NCBI GenBank assembly: GCA_037833965.1
Contig: AP031351.1
Coordinates: 15,822,501-15,886,500, forward strand
Source of the DNA: Marchantia polymorpha subsp. ruderalis
Lineage: Eukaryota > Streptophyta > Marchantiopsida > Marchantiales > Marchantiaceae
Length of the DNA stretch: 64,000 bases
Reading direction: 5' to 3'
The position numbers and the translations under genes are program-made. This document shows positions 9,438-20,628 of this stretch, piece by piece (the stretch's first letter is position 1; each line of letters starts with the position of its first letter). The notes under the pieces were generated by a model. The model was given only the letters and a program-made list of their open reading frames with translations, did no database searches and had not been told where the DNA came from.

Positions 9438-10429
9438 AGTTCCAGGCGTTTTGCCTGGGGTTCTTTCCCATCAGAAGTGCAGATCAGGAACCCATTTCCT
9501 TTGCGTGTTTGTGTCCTTGAGTTCTGTCACCACGCACGAGGAGTTACAACTTAGCGTTCCGCATTTTGTAGCTGAAGGCCTTCGGCCGAATGTTCAGAGC
9601 TAGTACATTGGTTAGAGACTTGAGTAGTTCGGAACTGCACCTGCGGGTGACTGCCGATGCTCAGAGCCAGTGACTAGTTAGATACTTGAACAGTTTCGCC
9701 CCTACACCTTCGAGTGTTCCTTTCTGATTGTACTCCCTTGGGATTTTTCCCCTGAATGCCAAAGTGAAGTTTTGCTACTTCGTGTAAGCCTTGGTTGTAA
9801 ATTCAGGTTACGCTGCAGCAGGTGCCTTGAGGGTAACCCCTGTAGTATTTCTGGGAATGACAAGTGCCTGAGAATTCAAACTCTTCAATAGACTGTTGTT
9901 GTGTTACTGGAATGTTTCTCAGTGAGTCCTTCAGTGCGGACCTGTGTTCTCTGCGCGTTTTGTGAGTTGAGAGTGTTGTTCACCGCGTCTGAGTGACTTC
10001 GATCCGAAGTAGGTAGTCCAAACCGGGTTTCCTACACTAGCAGCAAGCTAGTGGAAGCGTTGTAAAAGCCGGAGTTGGGAGTCACTACCCGCAGCTTCGC
10101 TGAGTGTACTCTCGAGAGACTTTCCCCCCCTGAAATCTTGAGTAGAGGTCCTAACGGATCTCTGAGTTGTGTTTCTGTAGTTTCAGGTGTGTGTGTGTGT
10201 GTGTGTGTTACGCTGCACTGTGCGACCTCCGAGTGCGCTCCGAGTGGGCACTTGCAGTATTTCTGGGAGTGACAGTTGCCTGAGAATTCAAACTCCTCAA
10301 TAGTCTGTTAAAACGTGACACTTTGTACCCTGTGTGTTCCTCTGTCCCTGTGGGTTCGACCTTTCTACCACTATATTGCAGTTTTAGCCTTTAGTGGGTT
10401 ATTACATGTTACTTAAAATTATACATAAA

Positions 10430-11565
10430 GATGTGTGAGCATTCACTTTAAAAGTCTCAATCTTTGGAAATTTTTATGTATCATTCATTGATGATCATTT
10501 AAGGTTTGTGTGGATTTATTTGCTCACACACAAGTTTGAGATATTTACAAATTTAAAAAGTTGAAAAATTCAAGTTGAGATTCAAACTGGACATAAATTG
10601 AGATGTTTCTGTACGGATAATGGTGGGAAGTGTATTGTTGGAGAGTTTTGAAATTATTGCAATCAAGAAAAGTTTACTCGTCGACAAACCACAGTTTATA
10701 CTCCCCAATGCAATGTTGTTCCAAGAGTTTCAATCAAACAATCTTGGAGAAGTGCGTAGTATGTTGAGCCAAATCTAATTTATCATGTGAATTTTGGATT
10801 GAATTTGTCCACAGTGCAGTGTACTTGATAAATCTTTTTTCTTCTAATGCAATTAATTTTTTGATTTTATATGAACTAAGTCACAAACTTATGATTGATT
10901 GAAGTAATTTGAAAAAAATGTATCAAGTTGGATCATACATTCAAAAAGTGTCATTTTATTGTATATGCTAGATATCTGTAGTATTATATGTTATATAACT
11001 TGGAAGCTTGTAATCTTTTTGCCAACAAGGATTTTTTTATAATAAATCTAGATCATTGAAAGAGATAGCAAGCTTTTAGTCTTTTTGTTTTGACAAGGAA
11101 AAATCTTCACTCATGGATTTTGTTGATGAAAGATTGATATTATGTGATTACTGAATAAATTCTTGAACTGAAAAAATTAGAGGAAAATTGTATAGTTGAT
11201 GAGACTTAATGATTTGCACTATATAATAAAATTCAACCATAATCATTTATTGAAAATTATTGAATTAGACTAATAAAACTTCTGCATGGTATTGATTATG
11301 GTTTTATTATACATTTTTAAAGATTGTGATATTGATACAAAGGATGATGATGGCCTTGCAATGATACTAGTAGGAAAAAAAAAAAATTTCCAAAAAAACG
11401 CAAGAATCTGTCGATAACGTTGAATAAATGCTACTATAGAATGTGAGAATAAATTGCTAATAGATAACAAAACTTAGGAGCTAGTAGAACTTCTAAGAAA
11501 TCGAACTTTGATTGATTGCAAGTGGATGTACAAACTGAAGAATAATAAAATTATCAAATAATATA
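10430..11565 (+). mobile_element. Ty1/copia remnant: integrase core and start of RT
   Basis: Translating across several frames gives a recognisable but broken copia integrase. The FYVSFIDDH-type block is near 10,470-10,500, an RCFCTDNGG-type block with the second catalytic Asp near 10,600-10,640, and a YTPQCN-type block near 10,690. A FW.E..HSAVYLINL-type stretch lies near 10,790-10,840. At 11,490-11,560 is an RT entry stretch (LRNRTLIDCKWMYKLK). Many stops and frameshifts are present, and the AT-rich composition is that of an old copy. No LTR pair was found. Confidence 0.7.
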
Positions 11566-11830
11566 TTAGTCAATTACCTGACAATCAAACAAACAATAAA
11601 ACACAAGTGAACACAACAATGTAATGTGCTTCATCATTAAGGGCTACATCCACAGGTTGGAAAGTCAAAACATTGTGTAAGGAAGTAAGTATGTTACAAA
11701 AGTAATTGGAACTTATATCTCTAGATCACACGATTACTAGCTAAATACAAAGGTTAATTCAAAACAATAGTCAATTTTAACAATCTCTTGCTTAACTCAT
11801 GTTGAGTAAAGTGTAACATCCGTAATCTAG
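11566..11830. other. AT-rich interval, possible copia LTR fragment
   Basis: No gene is visible. A stretch near 11,620-11,660 (ATGTGCTTCATC, then GGGCTACATCCAC) resembles 29,388-29,430, so both are probably fragments of one repeat family, perhaps a copia LTR. Confidence 0.35.
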
Positions 11831-11839
11831 ATAATAATG

Positions 11840-14800
11840 CTCAGTTTTAGTGCTCTTGGCAATTGATTTGTAACTAATAACATCCCTAATGTAACAACCT
11901 AAAACACAAGGCTCAAGCTGAAGCAAAGAATAGAACTTTTCAACAATAACTTTATGACACACTCTAATCTCTATATATGCGGTATAGTAAGAAAAATTTG
12001 CTCTTCATCCTCAACACTTCTTCCATCACATAGCCTACAAATCCATTCACACCTATCAATATTCAACCAAGGTACTTCCTCAAATTCAAGCCTATGAGAT
12101 CATGTACTATGCTTAGCAATAATATGACGTAAAGATATAGAGATCTCTACAACAAGTTAATTTTGCTCACAATAAATAAGCAAAGGATTCACATGAAGTT
12201 GATAAAACTGCATTTTGCTGTCTCGTCTGAATGTATACCTCATCATCATATTAAATGATGTTGAATAATTCCTCATTAATACGCTCGCAAAGGACCATAG
12301 ATTGCAAATTCCAACCGATTTTCGTCACATTCCACCTCAAAGACCAAGTCAACACATCTGCAAATCATCTCTTGGAACGTTTTCCACGCAAAGCAAGAAC
12401 AGGAAGTCAAAAAGCATCAAGGGATCTAATACTTCTAATGTAAGTGATGGTTAAGTAGAAAGCTTCAACCTCAAGAGGTAGAGAACTTGTTTCTGCAAGA
12501 AGAATAGCATAAGGAGTTTGGCTACTTACACCTAATTCTTCTTGTAAGAAGATCTTTTGCACCCTCTCCACACGCTTCCAACCCTTTCTTATAGCCAGAA
12601 TCCCACACTTGTGTCCCATATAAAATCACCAGCAACATTAAGCTCCTAAAAACAATTCCTAAGCCTCCAAGACACTAGATGAGCTCTTCTACAACGGTTC
12701 AACAATGAATATAGAGCTTTGTAACTAGCTTTTACTCTCTTTTGCACACAATGTGCCCAACTATAATTGTGAGAAGAATTGATGCCTAAATATTTGTAAC
12801 TCTTCACTTATTCCAATTCTAATCTGTTATAAAAGACAGAAAACTTGGATCTAGTGCCCACAAGAATGACTTTTGATTTTTCCAGATTAGTCTACATCTA
12901 ATATTGAGTACAAAAACTAGCCAAGGTATCAAGGTGTTTTTGTAAACTAATTGCATCACGCGCTAGTAATATGATATCATCTGCATACGAAAGAGCTTTG
13001 ATCACAAAGTCTCCAAGTTTGACTTCTTCACTCTCACAATCATTCAACAATCTTTTTATGAAAATTCTGAAGAGAGTAGAAGAGAGAGTACAACCTTGAA
13101 TAACTTCAATGGTGTTCAAGATCTCTTGAGACTAAGATGCATCAATTTTAGCCCAAACTGAACTGTATAAAGTGGCCACGGCTCCAAAAAGATTAGCCGG
13201 TACTCCAATGTCTTGTAGTTTTTCCCATAAAAGCTTACGAGTAACAGTATCAAAAGCTTTCTTCAAATGGATGAAAGCACAAAATAAAGCTTTACCATTG
13301 TCCTTGAATTTCTTCCATAAAACACGTAAGGCCAAAATATGGTCAATAGTATTGTATGTAGGGCAAAAACCAGCTTGGAACTCTGCTCTCTTTTGAAAAC
13401 ACTTTGTCCATGTGCTCAACTTTGATTCTAACAACTTCCCAAACAACTTAGCAAAAACATTACCAACCATGATAGTCAAATAGATTTTCACCGCGTACTT
13501 CACTCCTAATTTATGAATAGTAACAATCTTTTGCATGGACCAAGTTGATGGAAAATCATGAATCAAAGCATCTTCCAAAATCTTAGTGAGAATAGGTCAA
13601 ATACAATCTCCTCCTCACTTGATAAGTTCAATGGAAGAACCATCTAAATTTTCACATTGACCATTTGCTAATTTTTGGAGTATAGTTATCAACTCTACTT
13701 CCGAAAATAATCCAGGTGTTGCTTCTCAATATGGCATAGATGTAGCTTCGGTAAAGAAATATAGCTTTTTGGTAAAAACTACCAAAGACTTGGAATCAAG
13801 AGAAGGTTTTGACAATGGTGTAGCTAATCGTATCTAAAAGTACTTGGAATCCTTCATCAAGTACTTTGTCAAGTATTCTTGCTTCCCCCTTGAGAAAGCT
13901 CGTTTTTTAGACTTCACCAAGTCTTTCTATAACCTTGTCAAAAGAAACCAACTTTGAACATCCAAAGAACTATCAATCAACCTTGCCCTTGCTAGCTTAC
14001 ATTTGGAGTCAAATCATCCATTACAAGATAGCCCCTTAGCAATCACAGAACTATGCCTCCAAAAGAACTTTGATGCAGAATTTTTGAGCAATTCTATGAG
14101 TTGTAAACTATGTGAATCTCGACTTCATATGATGGGAGTCAAAAAATCTTATAGATGCTAAGCATAAAGATCTCTTTTACAAGGATCTAAGCAAAACTAG
14201 GGAGAAGCTTATAGAGATTGGCAAGGTGAGGGAGATATTGATTTTGACATTGAAAGTGTAAACAAAAGAGATGCATGGTCTGATTTAGTTTGAGTATCAA
14301 GAACATCAAAACTAGAAATCAGAGAGGTATTAACCAAGTAATTCAAAAGAAAGTTTATTGTGCTAGCGCCGGTAGAGGAAAAACAAATATTGAACTGTGA
14401 GTTGGGGAAGCGAAAGGTTACATCAAGAACCTTCAAGTTACAAGTGGCTTCAAATGTCAAAAAGTGCTTTGTCAAAGAATTTGTGGAAGTATCAAAAGAG
14501 GTTCTAGATCACAAATTATCTTAAATTTCTTCAAACATAAAAAAAGTCAAAGAATCACAAAATTGAGCACAATGTATACGACCATTGAAATCTCCAGCTA
14601 GAAAATCATCCCCTTTACTTTGAAATCTAAGAACGTTTCTGATAAACAGATGAAATGATTCACTTCAATTGCAAAAATGTGTTTAGTAGATAACCATGAA
14701 CAATGATGCAAAATAAAAAAATTTCCAAATAGCAATAAGATGCTCCAACTATACCAAGACGTAGCCAATGATATTGTCCACCGACATCTTGAGCTTGTAG

Positions 14801-15340
14801 ATGTATGAGAGATAGAAGATGAAACCTGCAATATCTGCTTGATCTCTTTCGCATGTTTGTCTTCTCTGGTTCCATGTCGAACCCATCAAAGTAAATCCTT
14901 TCAACTCAGTAATAGTATTTTTTTTCATGTTCCCAAGTATCCACAATGTTGATGACGTCAGTCATGTTCCAAATCGGATCACATACTTTGTTGTTGAAAG
15001 TCCTTGGATATTCCACACCAACACCTTTAGCTTTTTGGATTGCTATGTTGATAACACCCTCCTCTTATGAATGATGATTGCTCTCCCATCGTGTAAATAA
15101 GAAATAAAACCCTACTTTTAAATCTCTTTTACCTTCGCAAGCTCTTTTCTCCTAGCTTTCACTTATAGTGGAGTAAGATCAGGATCCAACCATATTTTAC
15201 GTCCCTTGAGAATAGACTTGTTAGCTAAAGCAACATCACGTTTGAGTTTGATTGACAAACTTCACTATAATGCCACGAGGTTGAACTCCCTTATTTCCAA
15301 TACAAAAAGCTTGAGCCAATTTTGGATTGGAAACATAAAG
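11840..15340 (-). mobile_element. Degenerate L1-type LINE retrotransposon
   Basis: Reading the minus strand from right to left: a tail of the RNA-binding ORF1 type lies at about 15,330-15,110 (GVQPRGIIVKFVN and KGRKIWLDPDLTP stretches). An endonuclease start follows at about 15,040-14,830 (LKVLVWNIQGL) and an endonuclease end near 14,300 (SDHASLLF). The reverse transcriptase is at 13,578-12,898, with QAGFCPTYNTIDHI, LKKAFD and the catalytic YADD box. A Cys-rich C-terminal motif (CEWICRLCDG, EDEEQ) is near 12,050-11,990. Several frameshifts and stops separate these pieces, so the element is dead. No target duplication or poly-A tail was identified with certainty. Confidence 0.82.
12898..13578 (-). 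pseudogene. LINE reverse transcriptase fragment
   Basis: Two adjoining open segments, 13,578-13,132 and 13,119-12,898, cover the fingers and palm of a non-LTR reverse transcriptase. They include the FIHLKKAFD motif (first catalytic Asp), the LYSSVWAKI block, GCTLSSTLF and SYADDIILLA, with the catalytic DD pair. A stop and a short gap at 13,120-13,131 break the frame. The YADD box and the endonuclease upstream identify the L1 class rather than a group II or LTR-type RT. Confidence 0.85.
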
Positions 15341-16364
15341 TGTTTCAACCAAAAGTTGGTGAAAATACTCTTCATATCTTCATTTTCTATTTCAGGTAAT
15401 CTGAGATTGTCATATTCTTCTTACGCGCAAACTGATTGGACTTTCCAATCTCTTGTTCTTAACAAAAAGAGATTTGAACAGTCTTTGTAACTTCAGCATA
15501 AGATTTCATTTTCAAATCTAAGCTTTCAATCACCTCATACAATCTAGAATTATCTGCACTTGTCACTTGGAATTAATCTCATGAATTCAATACATTGCGC
15601 AAAATATACATATTGTTCAAAGAGATTACAAACCCCAAGACATGCAACAAGGTGAAATTATTAATAAGTTAGTAGAACTAAGCTTAATATGTCACTATGT
15701 ATTAAAGTTGATCATATGATCTTTCGACACAAACTTAGAATTTATATGTAAAACATTGGTGTTCATGATAACTCCAATGTTTTACATATAAATTCTAAAA
15801 TATTGGTGTTACCATGAACATTATTGACTCTGCATAAAATTGTTTTAATAATGTGCAAGAACCGGTTAAATAGTAGTGTCTTGAGCTTGTTTTTGCAAGT
15901 ACGTAAAATTGTTATAAGAATGTCTATGCAATAGAGTAATCTATTGAGATCTTTTTGTGTGAATAGTCTCCTTTGATTTGTGCCTTCACTTTGTTGCTTT
16001 TGGTTTTATAGAAGTGTTTCGCATAAAATTCATGTTCAATTAATTACTTGTTTTACATAGTGATATGAAAACATATACCTAACATATTATGTTAGGTAAG
16101 TAATACCTAACATAAATTTCAACCGTACGCTTCAACCAATTTTAGATCTCCATGTAGAACAGCCAACAGAAAATCCAGGGCTAAAGTGAATTTGCCGAAA
16201 CGAATGTAAAATGTCACTCCGATGTTCTAGGGAATGCGCTTTACACAGTACATCGTGTAAGTGAAAATCCGACGCTACAGCAAGAGAAAGAGAAAGGAGT
16301 CTCCGGTTAGAACGGGAGGCTTCTTTCGAAGGTCACGAGGCTTGCCGCAGTTCCAGCTGCGCGC
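15341..16364. other. Interval without a recognised gene
   Basis: AT-rich to about 16,130, including the hairpin at 15,736 and a short TAACATA-type palindromic repeat near 16,075-16,115. From 16,140 the base composition rises, and this is the probable promoter and 5' leader of the acyl-CoA-binding protein gene. Confidence 0.4.
15736..15797. repeat. 28-bp inverted repeat (hairpin)
   Basis: The arms 15,736-15,763 and 15,770-15,797 are complementary at 27 of 28 positions around a 6-base spacer. The sequence is AT-rich and lies outside any gene. Confidence 0.85.
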
Positions 16365-16829
16365 ATGCGGCGAGGGAACAAATTCAACGAGGCAGAACTC
16401 GGGAATTCAAGAGGGTTCGAAGGAATGTCGTCTACCGAGGCGGAGAGAGAATGGCGAGCGGCGCAGCTGTTCATGGCCAAGGGCCCATCGCCGACCCTGG
16501 AGTTTTTGGTGGAAGACGCGAAAGCGCAGCTCTTCGCTCTCAGAGCGCAAGCGTTGGACGGTCCGTGTCCTTCCGGACAGGATGGATATTTGACGACGGA
16601 TCCTGCTCTGAGGAGGAAGCAGGAGGCATGGGCTGCTCTTGGGGCCATGCCCCAGGTTGAAGCGAAACGTAAATTTGTGGAGTTTTTGACGACTGTGCTG
16701 CCAGAGTGGAAGGCTTGGAGCGACACGCATGGTGAAGCTCTTAGGGTAGAGCAGCAGGAGGGCTCGGCAGAGCGCATTCTCAGACTGTTCAAAGCCAAAA
16801 CAGGCGTCGGATTCCCATCGAGGCTGTAA
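16365..16829 (+). CDS. Acyl-CoA-binding domain protein (ACBP-like), small
   Basis: A single 154-codon frame. Residues about 25-120 match the ACBP fold by pattern: a first helix (EREWRAAQLFMAK), the loop and helix FALRAQALDGPCPS where ACBPs have YxLYKQAT.GPC, then RRKQEAWAALGAMPQVEAKRKFVEFL and LPEWKAW. ACBPs bind long-chain acyl-CoA esters in the cytosol or at membranes. The usual single-domain length is about 90 residues; here there is a short N-terminal extension and a 30-residue C-terminal tail. As I align it, the Tyr and Lys of the classical YKQ ligand motif are replaced (Phe and Arg/Ala), so ligand affinity may differ. Start choice is uncertain: ATG at 16,365 or at 16,425 (MSSTEAE), the latter giving 134 residues. 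Confidence 0.7.
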   Translation: MRRGNKFNEAELGNSRGFEGMSSTEAEREWRAAQLFMAKGPSPTLEFLVEDAKAQLFALRAQALDGPCPSGQDGYLTTDPALRRKQEAWAALGAMPQVEAKRKFVEFLTTVLPEWKAWSDTHGEALRVEQQEGSAERILRLFKAKTGVGFPSRL

Positions 16830-18115
16830 TTTCACTCTATTTTGAATTTCAGATCAGTCGGCTTCAAAGTGTGAGCTCTGATTTCTCAGCTCTCTCTGAA
16901 TTCCGCAGCCTACAGGTGTACATAGCGCGGAAGGCCTCACAGGTTGCGACCAGTTGAGGTACATACGTTTTCTAGCACTGTTCTTCGAATATACTGATCA
17001 TTATACGATCTTCGAATGCTCTTAATTGTCGACAATCTTGTGAGTAGAAAGTTGATTCAGTTCCAAGACAGGAAGATTCGCAGCCCAATTCTCATGTTGA
17101 ATTGCCACTTGGTATCCCTCAGATTTAGGCAAACGCTTTCGAGAAAAGCGGTACAACGATATGGGAACTATGGAAATTGACGAATGTTTCAGTCTTTTGG
17201 TTTATCGTAATGTCTGGACATCTTTTCGAAATCTCCCGACAAGTCCAAGCGTCTTGTCTGATCCAAGTCTGATCCAACAACAATGACTTTGAGACATTGT
17301 TCTAGGGTCCTATTGCAGACATTTACTTGGACTGCAAAGGTGTGTGTTTTCACTTCTTGACCTTCGTCCCCACCTTGAGAGCACTCTCCGAAGATTTGAT
17401 CTGGTGGGTTTTGGTCCAAGTGGGATCTTCACTCTGAACAACCCGGCAACGGTTTCCCGTTTCATGACACAATGGCAATTTTCCATGGTGCAATTCATCG
17501 TTAACTACACAATTGCAGGGGGTTGGGTCTATACATCTTTTCGTGAACTCGGTGAGTACTGTCAATTACGAACTCTCCTGCCGGTGGTCGTGAGCTCAAC
17601 ACGTGTGCTTCGGATACCATGTGCGATACAGCATCACAGCAAAGAGAGGGAATGTGCCTTAAATACACCTTCCGGGTTCGAAGAAAGTCAGGTTAGAGAG
17701 TCGTGTGATGGGCGACTATCTCTTACGATTCGGGAGCACTTGAGTTGCTCAGAACGGTGAACGGGGTAATCTTGGGGCGGCATATGTTGCCGCGTAGACC
17801 ATGAAATATAGGTTACTATTTTCTTCTTAGAATCACACGTAGCAAATAATCGCTCGATAACTCCCTGCCAGATTTACAGAGACTTACGATAATTAATCAC
17901 AGGATAACCAAATACCTCGCGACTGTCCAGCGACAATTAATAATGATAGAAATTTTACTGCTAAAGACAAGAACTGCATGTGACCAGTTCCGTTGAATAT
18001 GATACACTGCGGTCGCTATCGCTAGAAAGATTCTATTACTTTTGGACCATCTTTCAGAGTGGTACGCTTCTGTGTAGAATGCACATCTGGGTAACTCAAC
18101 TGTACACTAAATGTC
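16830..18115. other. Interval without a supported gene
   Basis: It holds the 3' flank of the ACBP-like gene and a 138-codon plus-strand frame at 17,344-17,760 with no recognisable domain and ordinary intergenic composition. I do not call it a gene. Confidence 0.4.
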
Positions 18116-18562
18116 CTACTTTCGCCCATCCAGCTCTATGACCTCAGCCCTTTTCAATTTGGACGACCAATAGTAACTAAATAAACTCCCTGAATTACTG
18201 GCTAGATAGTGTTTGGAAAACTCTGTGAGACACAGTTTTCCTTTCCTAAGAGCTGCTTTTTTGAACTCAGAGTCCCAAGACATTCCCCGGAGTTCACTCT
18301 CCATGTTAATATTTGGCGGCCTACTTAACTGTGTTTCATCCTCGTCTTCTGCTGTTACAATGGCCCCACTCTGTCCAGGTGTTTCTGCTACCTCGGGCTC
18401 TGGTGGTTCGCCGTGATCTTGAGGTGAACGCAATTGGGCAGGCTGCGGCTGTTCCTCCACTACTGCTGTTGTGCTATTATTATCTTTCCTCGGAGAACTA
18501 TTTGTAGACTCGTTCAAAATGGCTCCTTGTCCCTGCCAGGCGTCCAGCTCGGTAGCTCTCAT
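18116..18562 (-). CDS. Putative coding exon, hydrophilic protein segment
   Basis: An open frame of about 148 codons preceded on the minus strand by a good acceptor (GATGCAG) near 18,590, through which it can extend. It encodes a polar, Pro/Glu/Asp-rich region (EEQPQPAQLRSP, TAEDEDETQ) then a more structured end (SWDSEFKKAALRKGKLCLTEFSKHYL). It lies downstream of the FYR-domain exons on the same strand and could be their 3' exon, but the frames I could join through the small candidate exon at about 18,600-18,640 do not reach this frame without a stop. The function is unknown. Confidence 0.35.
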   Translation of the reverse strand: MRATELDAWQGQGAILNESTNSSPRKDNNSTTAVVEEQPQPAQLRSPQDHGEPPEPEVAETPGQSGAIVTAEDEDETQLSRPPNINMESELRGMSWDSEFKKAALRKGKLCLTEFSKHYLASNSGSLFSYYWSSKLKRAEVIELDGRK

Positions 18563-19282
18563 TGGAACATTGGGAAAATAATCCTGTCGCCTGCATCACA
18601 TCTCACCAAATTGTCGGTAACATACAGCAGACGGATCAAGGCCTACATGTAAACCAACTTATTTGATCACCAAGTAAAAACTGACTTCCTGCAGTGCAGG
18701 CAGAGAAGGACTTTACTTGTACTTGCTGCATTTCTCGGAGTTCGGAAGTTGCTGAATCAACCGTGCAATTGTAGGATTCGCGAAACCAAAATATTCTGGC
18801 CCTGCTTGCCCACAACTAATTTGTTAATCGCGTTGATCAGAACCTTCCATACGGAGATTTGGGGGTCGCACGCGTACAGACAGTTCTTTTTCTTTTCTTA
18901 GTCCAATGAAGTGCGCGTCCTTCGAGCACTAAATGGATGACTATTATATCCTAGTTATCGACTGTACTACCTAAACAAAGTAGAGACAATGTTCGGGATT
19001 GATGAATGCTTCAACCAAATGTCAAAGCCCAAGAGTTTTGGTGAGTTTCATCTCAAAAAAATTAGAGATCGGTACAGAAAGCTATAAAGTAGTAGATAAC
19101 ATACTGCGACAGAGATACTGGAAAAATACAACTGTGAATGTCCTGCTTATGTTTTATCCGAGCCCAAAATGGTTCCACATTCTAAAAGATGTTCTTATCC
19201 TTAACGCAGAGTAAAAATATATTCTCTTCTCAATGTTCATCTCCGCAGCTGAAAAAGCAGTTGATATCTGAGCATCACAAAC

Positions 19283-20628
19283 CTGAGACATTTGCAAAGG
19301 TTTTCTTTCCACCCTCTTCCAGACGAAGAAGACCAACGCGTTTCACGACGACAGTCCACACAGCAGTCGCTGATATACCTATGACGGGATTATTTTCATC
19401 GTCCTCTGCATCAGATGTAACAGGATCATAAGCTTAAGAGCATCTTAAGATAAGATAGTCCAGATTCTCATATTCCATAATATGCTTTTAGACACTAGCT
19501 TCTAGTATCCTTGAGGTGGCACATTGGAGACATCCCGCATTAGGAACAAGTAAGATCTTTATATACATACTATTACCGGGATCCAGAATAAAGAAATGAG
19601 GAAGAACTCGTACCTGGAGTGAGGCGAAACTCAGGAGCTTGACCATCATCCACAATCTCACACCTATGCAAAATAAAACAAACTTTGACTGAGATGAAAG
19701 GCATGTTGATGTCCCGACAACGCTCGTGACAGAGAGGACAACTCAAATCCACAGCAAATCTCAAACTGTTCCACAGAATCTCAGGAGGAGGATATACCAG
19801 TAGAATATACGATTCTCAGAGTTCAGCATACTTGCGTACGCTCGGCGACTCTTATATCCTGCAGGCCTACACATCAATATAAAGGATCTCGGCTACATCA
19901 GAAGTGTTGTCCGTACTATGTTGCTAGTGACAAAAATATATCTCTCTGCCTATCCTGAGCTTTAGCTCAGGATAGGCAACTCAGCAACTTAGATTTGCAT
20001 GCAGAAACCTAAGATGAAATTATATGAAAGGTCAAACGCAACCGACAAAATTCAACACGTACCATATGTACTTCTCACTGTGGAAGGCGGGTCTGTTCCA
20101 CACCACTTTACCAAGATCGTAAACCTGAAGACTGGGTCCAAGTTTTATCGGGAAGATGGGACGCCCATGAATATCACGAGGAACTTCTTCACATCTGCGA
20201 CGCTTATTTATATGTACATGCTCAGTTGGCTTCTCCGTAAGGGCAGGAAGAGGAGGCTGGGGTAATTCTGTATTAGGCAAATAAAGACAAACCAGGTTGT
20301 TAGGGGTCGTTATGCCAGATTGAATTGACCTCAATCGATCCGAAACAGTACGCAAGAAAAGTCTACATAAACTTCAAAATTCACAGACAACTGGGTCGAA
20401 CAAAAAGTATACTCGTCCGTTTCTTATACGAGTTCAAATCCTGAGTAACAGATATACTTCACAAACATGGATCACCTACGTTGCTCAGAAGATTTATAGT
20501 CAGCTCTCGCAACACGTATAGCTTGAGCAAGATCCTCCTGGCCCTGTGTTTTGTCCTTGCGAGTCCTTTTGGCAAGCCTCTTAAGCTCCCACCACATTTT
20601 CTTATAAAGTTCCCTACAACCTCCAGGC
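19283..20628 (-). CDS. FYRN-FYRC domain protein (TBRG1-like), five exons of a larger gene
   Basis: Five phase-compatible minus-strand exons with GT-AG borders: 20628-20480, 20267-20063, 19866-19798, 19663-19614 and 19432-19283. The first is basic (ELYKKMWWELKRLAKRTRK) with a predicted helix. The second has a short nuclear-localisation-like KRRRC and the FYRN motif (RPIFPIKLGPSLQVYDLG, then RPAFHSEKYIW). The third and fourth form FYRC (GYKSRRAYASML, then WCEIVDDGQAPEFRLTP). The fifth continues with an acidic segment and an aliphatic helix typical of the region after FYRC. FYR domains occur in chromatin proteins such as TBRG1 and trithorax-type methyltransferases; there is no SET, PHD or JmjC domain here. 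Start and stop are not fixed. The 5' end may be the unassigned exons at 22.6-24.2 kb. Confidence 0.8.
19947..19978. repeat. 15-bp perfect inverted repeat
   Basis: The arms 19,947-19,961 and 19,964-19,978 are perfectly complementary around a 2-base loop. It lies in the intron between the FYRN and FYRC exons. Confidence 0.85.

Larger units (their letters stand above)
1..10406 (+). mobile_element. Ty3/gypsy LTR retrotransposon, 3' part (internal region plus 3' LTR)
   Basis: The window opens inside the pol gene of a Ty3/gypsy element. The order reverse transcriptase, RNase H, integrase is seen directly and defines the superfamily. Internal sequence ends at a purine-rich tract just before a TG that starts the 3' LTR at 5008; the LTR ends in CA at 10406. 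The integrase C-terminus has a GPY/F-like module (WMGPYRVVEV) and then stops without a chromodomain, which fits the Tat/Athila side of the plant gypsy tree rather than the chromoviruses (inference). The 5' LTR, gag and protease lie left of the window. The copy is dead: pol is interrupted by a nested solo LTR and by an in-frame stop. Confidence 0.9.
5008..10406 (+). mobile_element. 3' LTR, 5.4 kb, with an internal ORF
   Basis: It starts TGTGGTACCCCAC right after the polypurine tract and ends GTGGGTTATTACA. Both ends are shared with the solo LTR at 1173-3381 (reverse complement), which defines the boundaries independently. A TATA box at 9430-9437 puts U3 at about 4.4 kb and R-U5 at about 0.95 kb. 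U3 is GC-rich, full of short palindromes, and filled by an ORF at 6253-9393. R-U5 contains a (GT)n run near 10,189-10,208 matched by (CA)n in the solo LTR. TGTTA at 10,407 is the candidate target duplication; its partner lies outside the window. A nested insertion in the middle remains possible, but no flanking duplication is visible. Confidence 0.75.
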
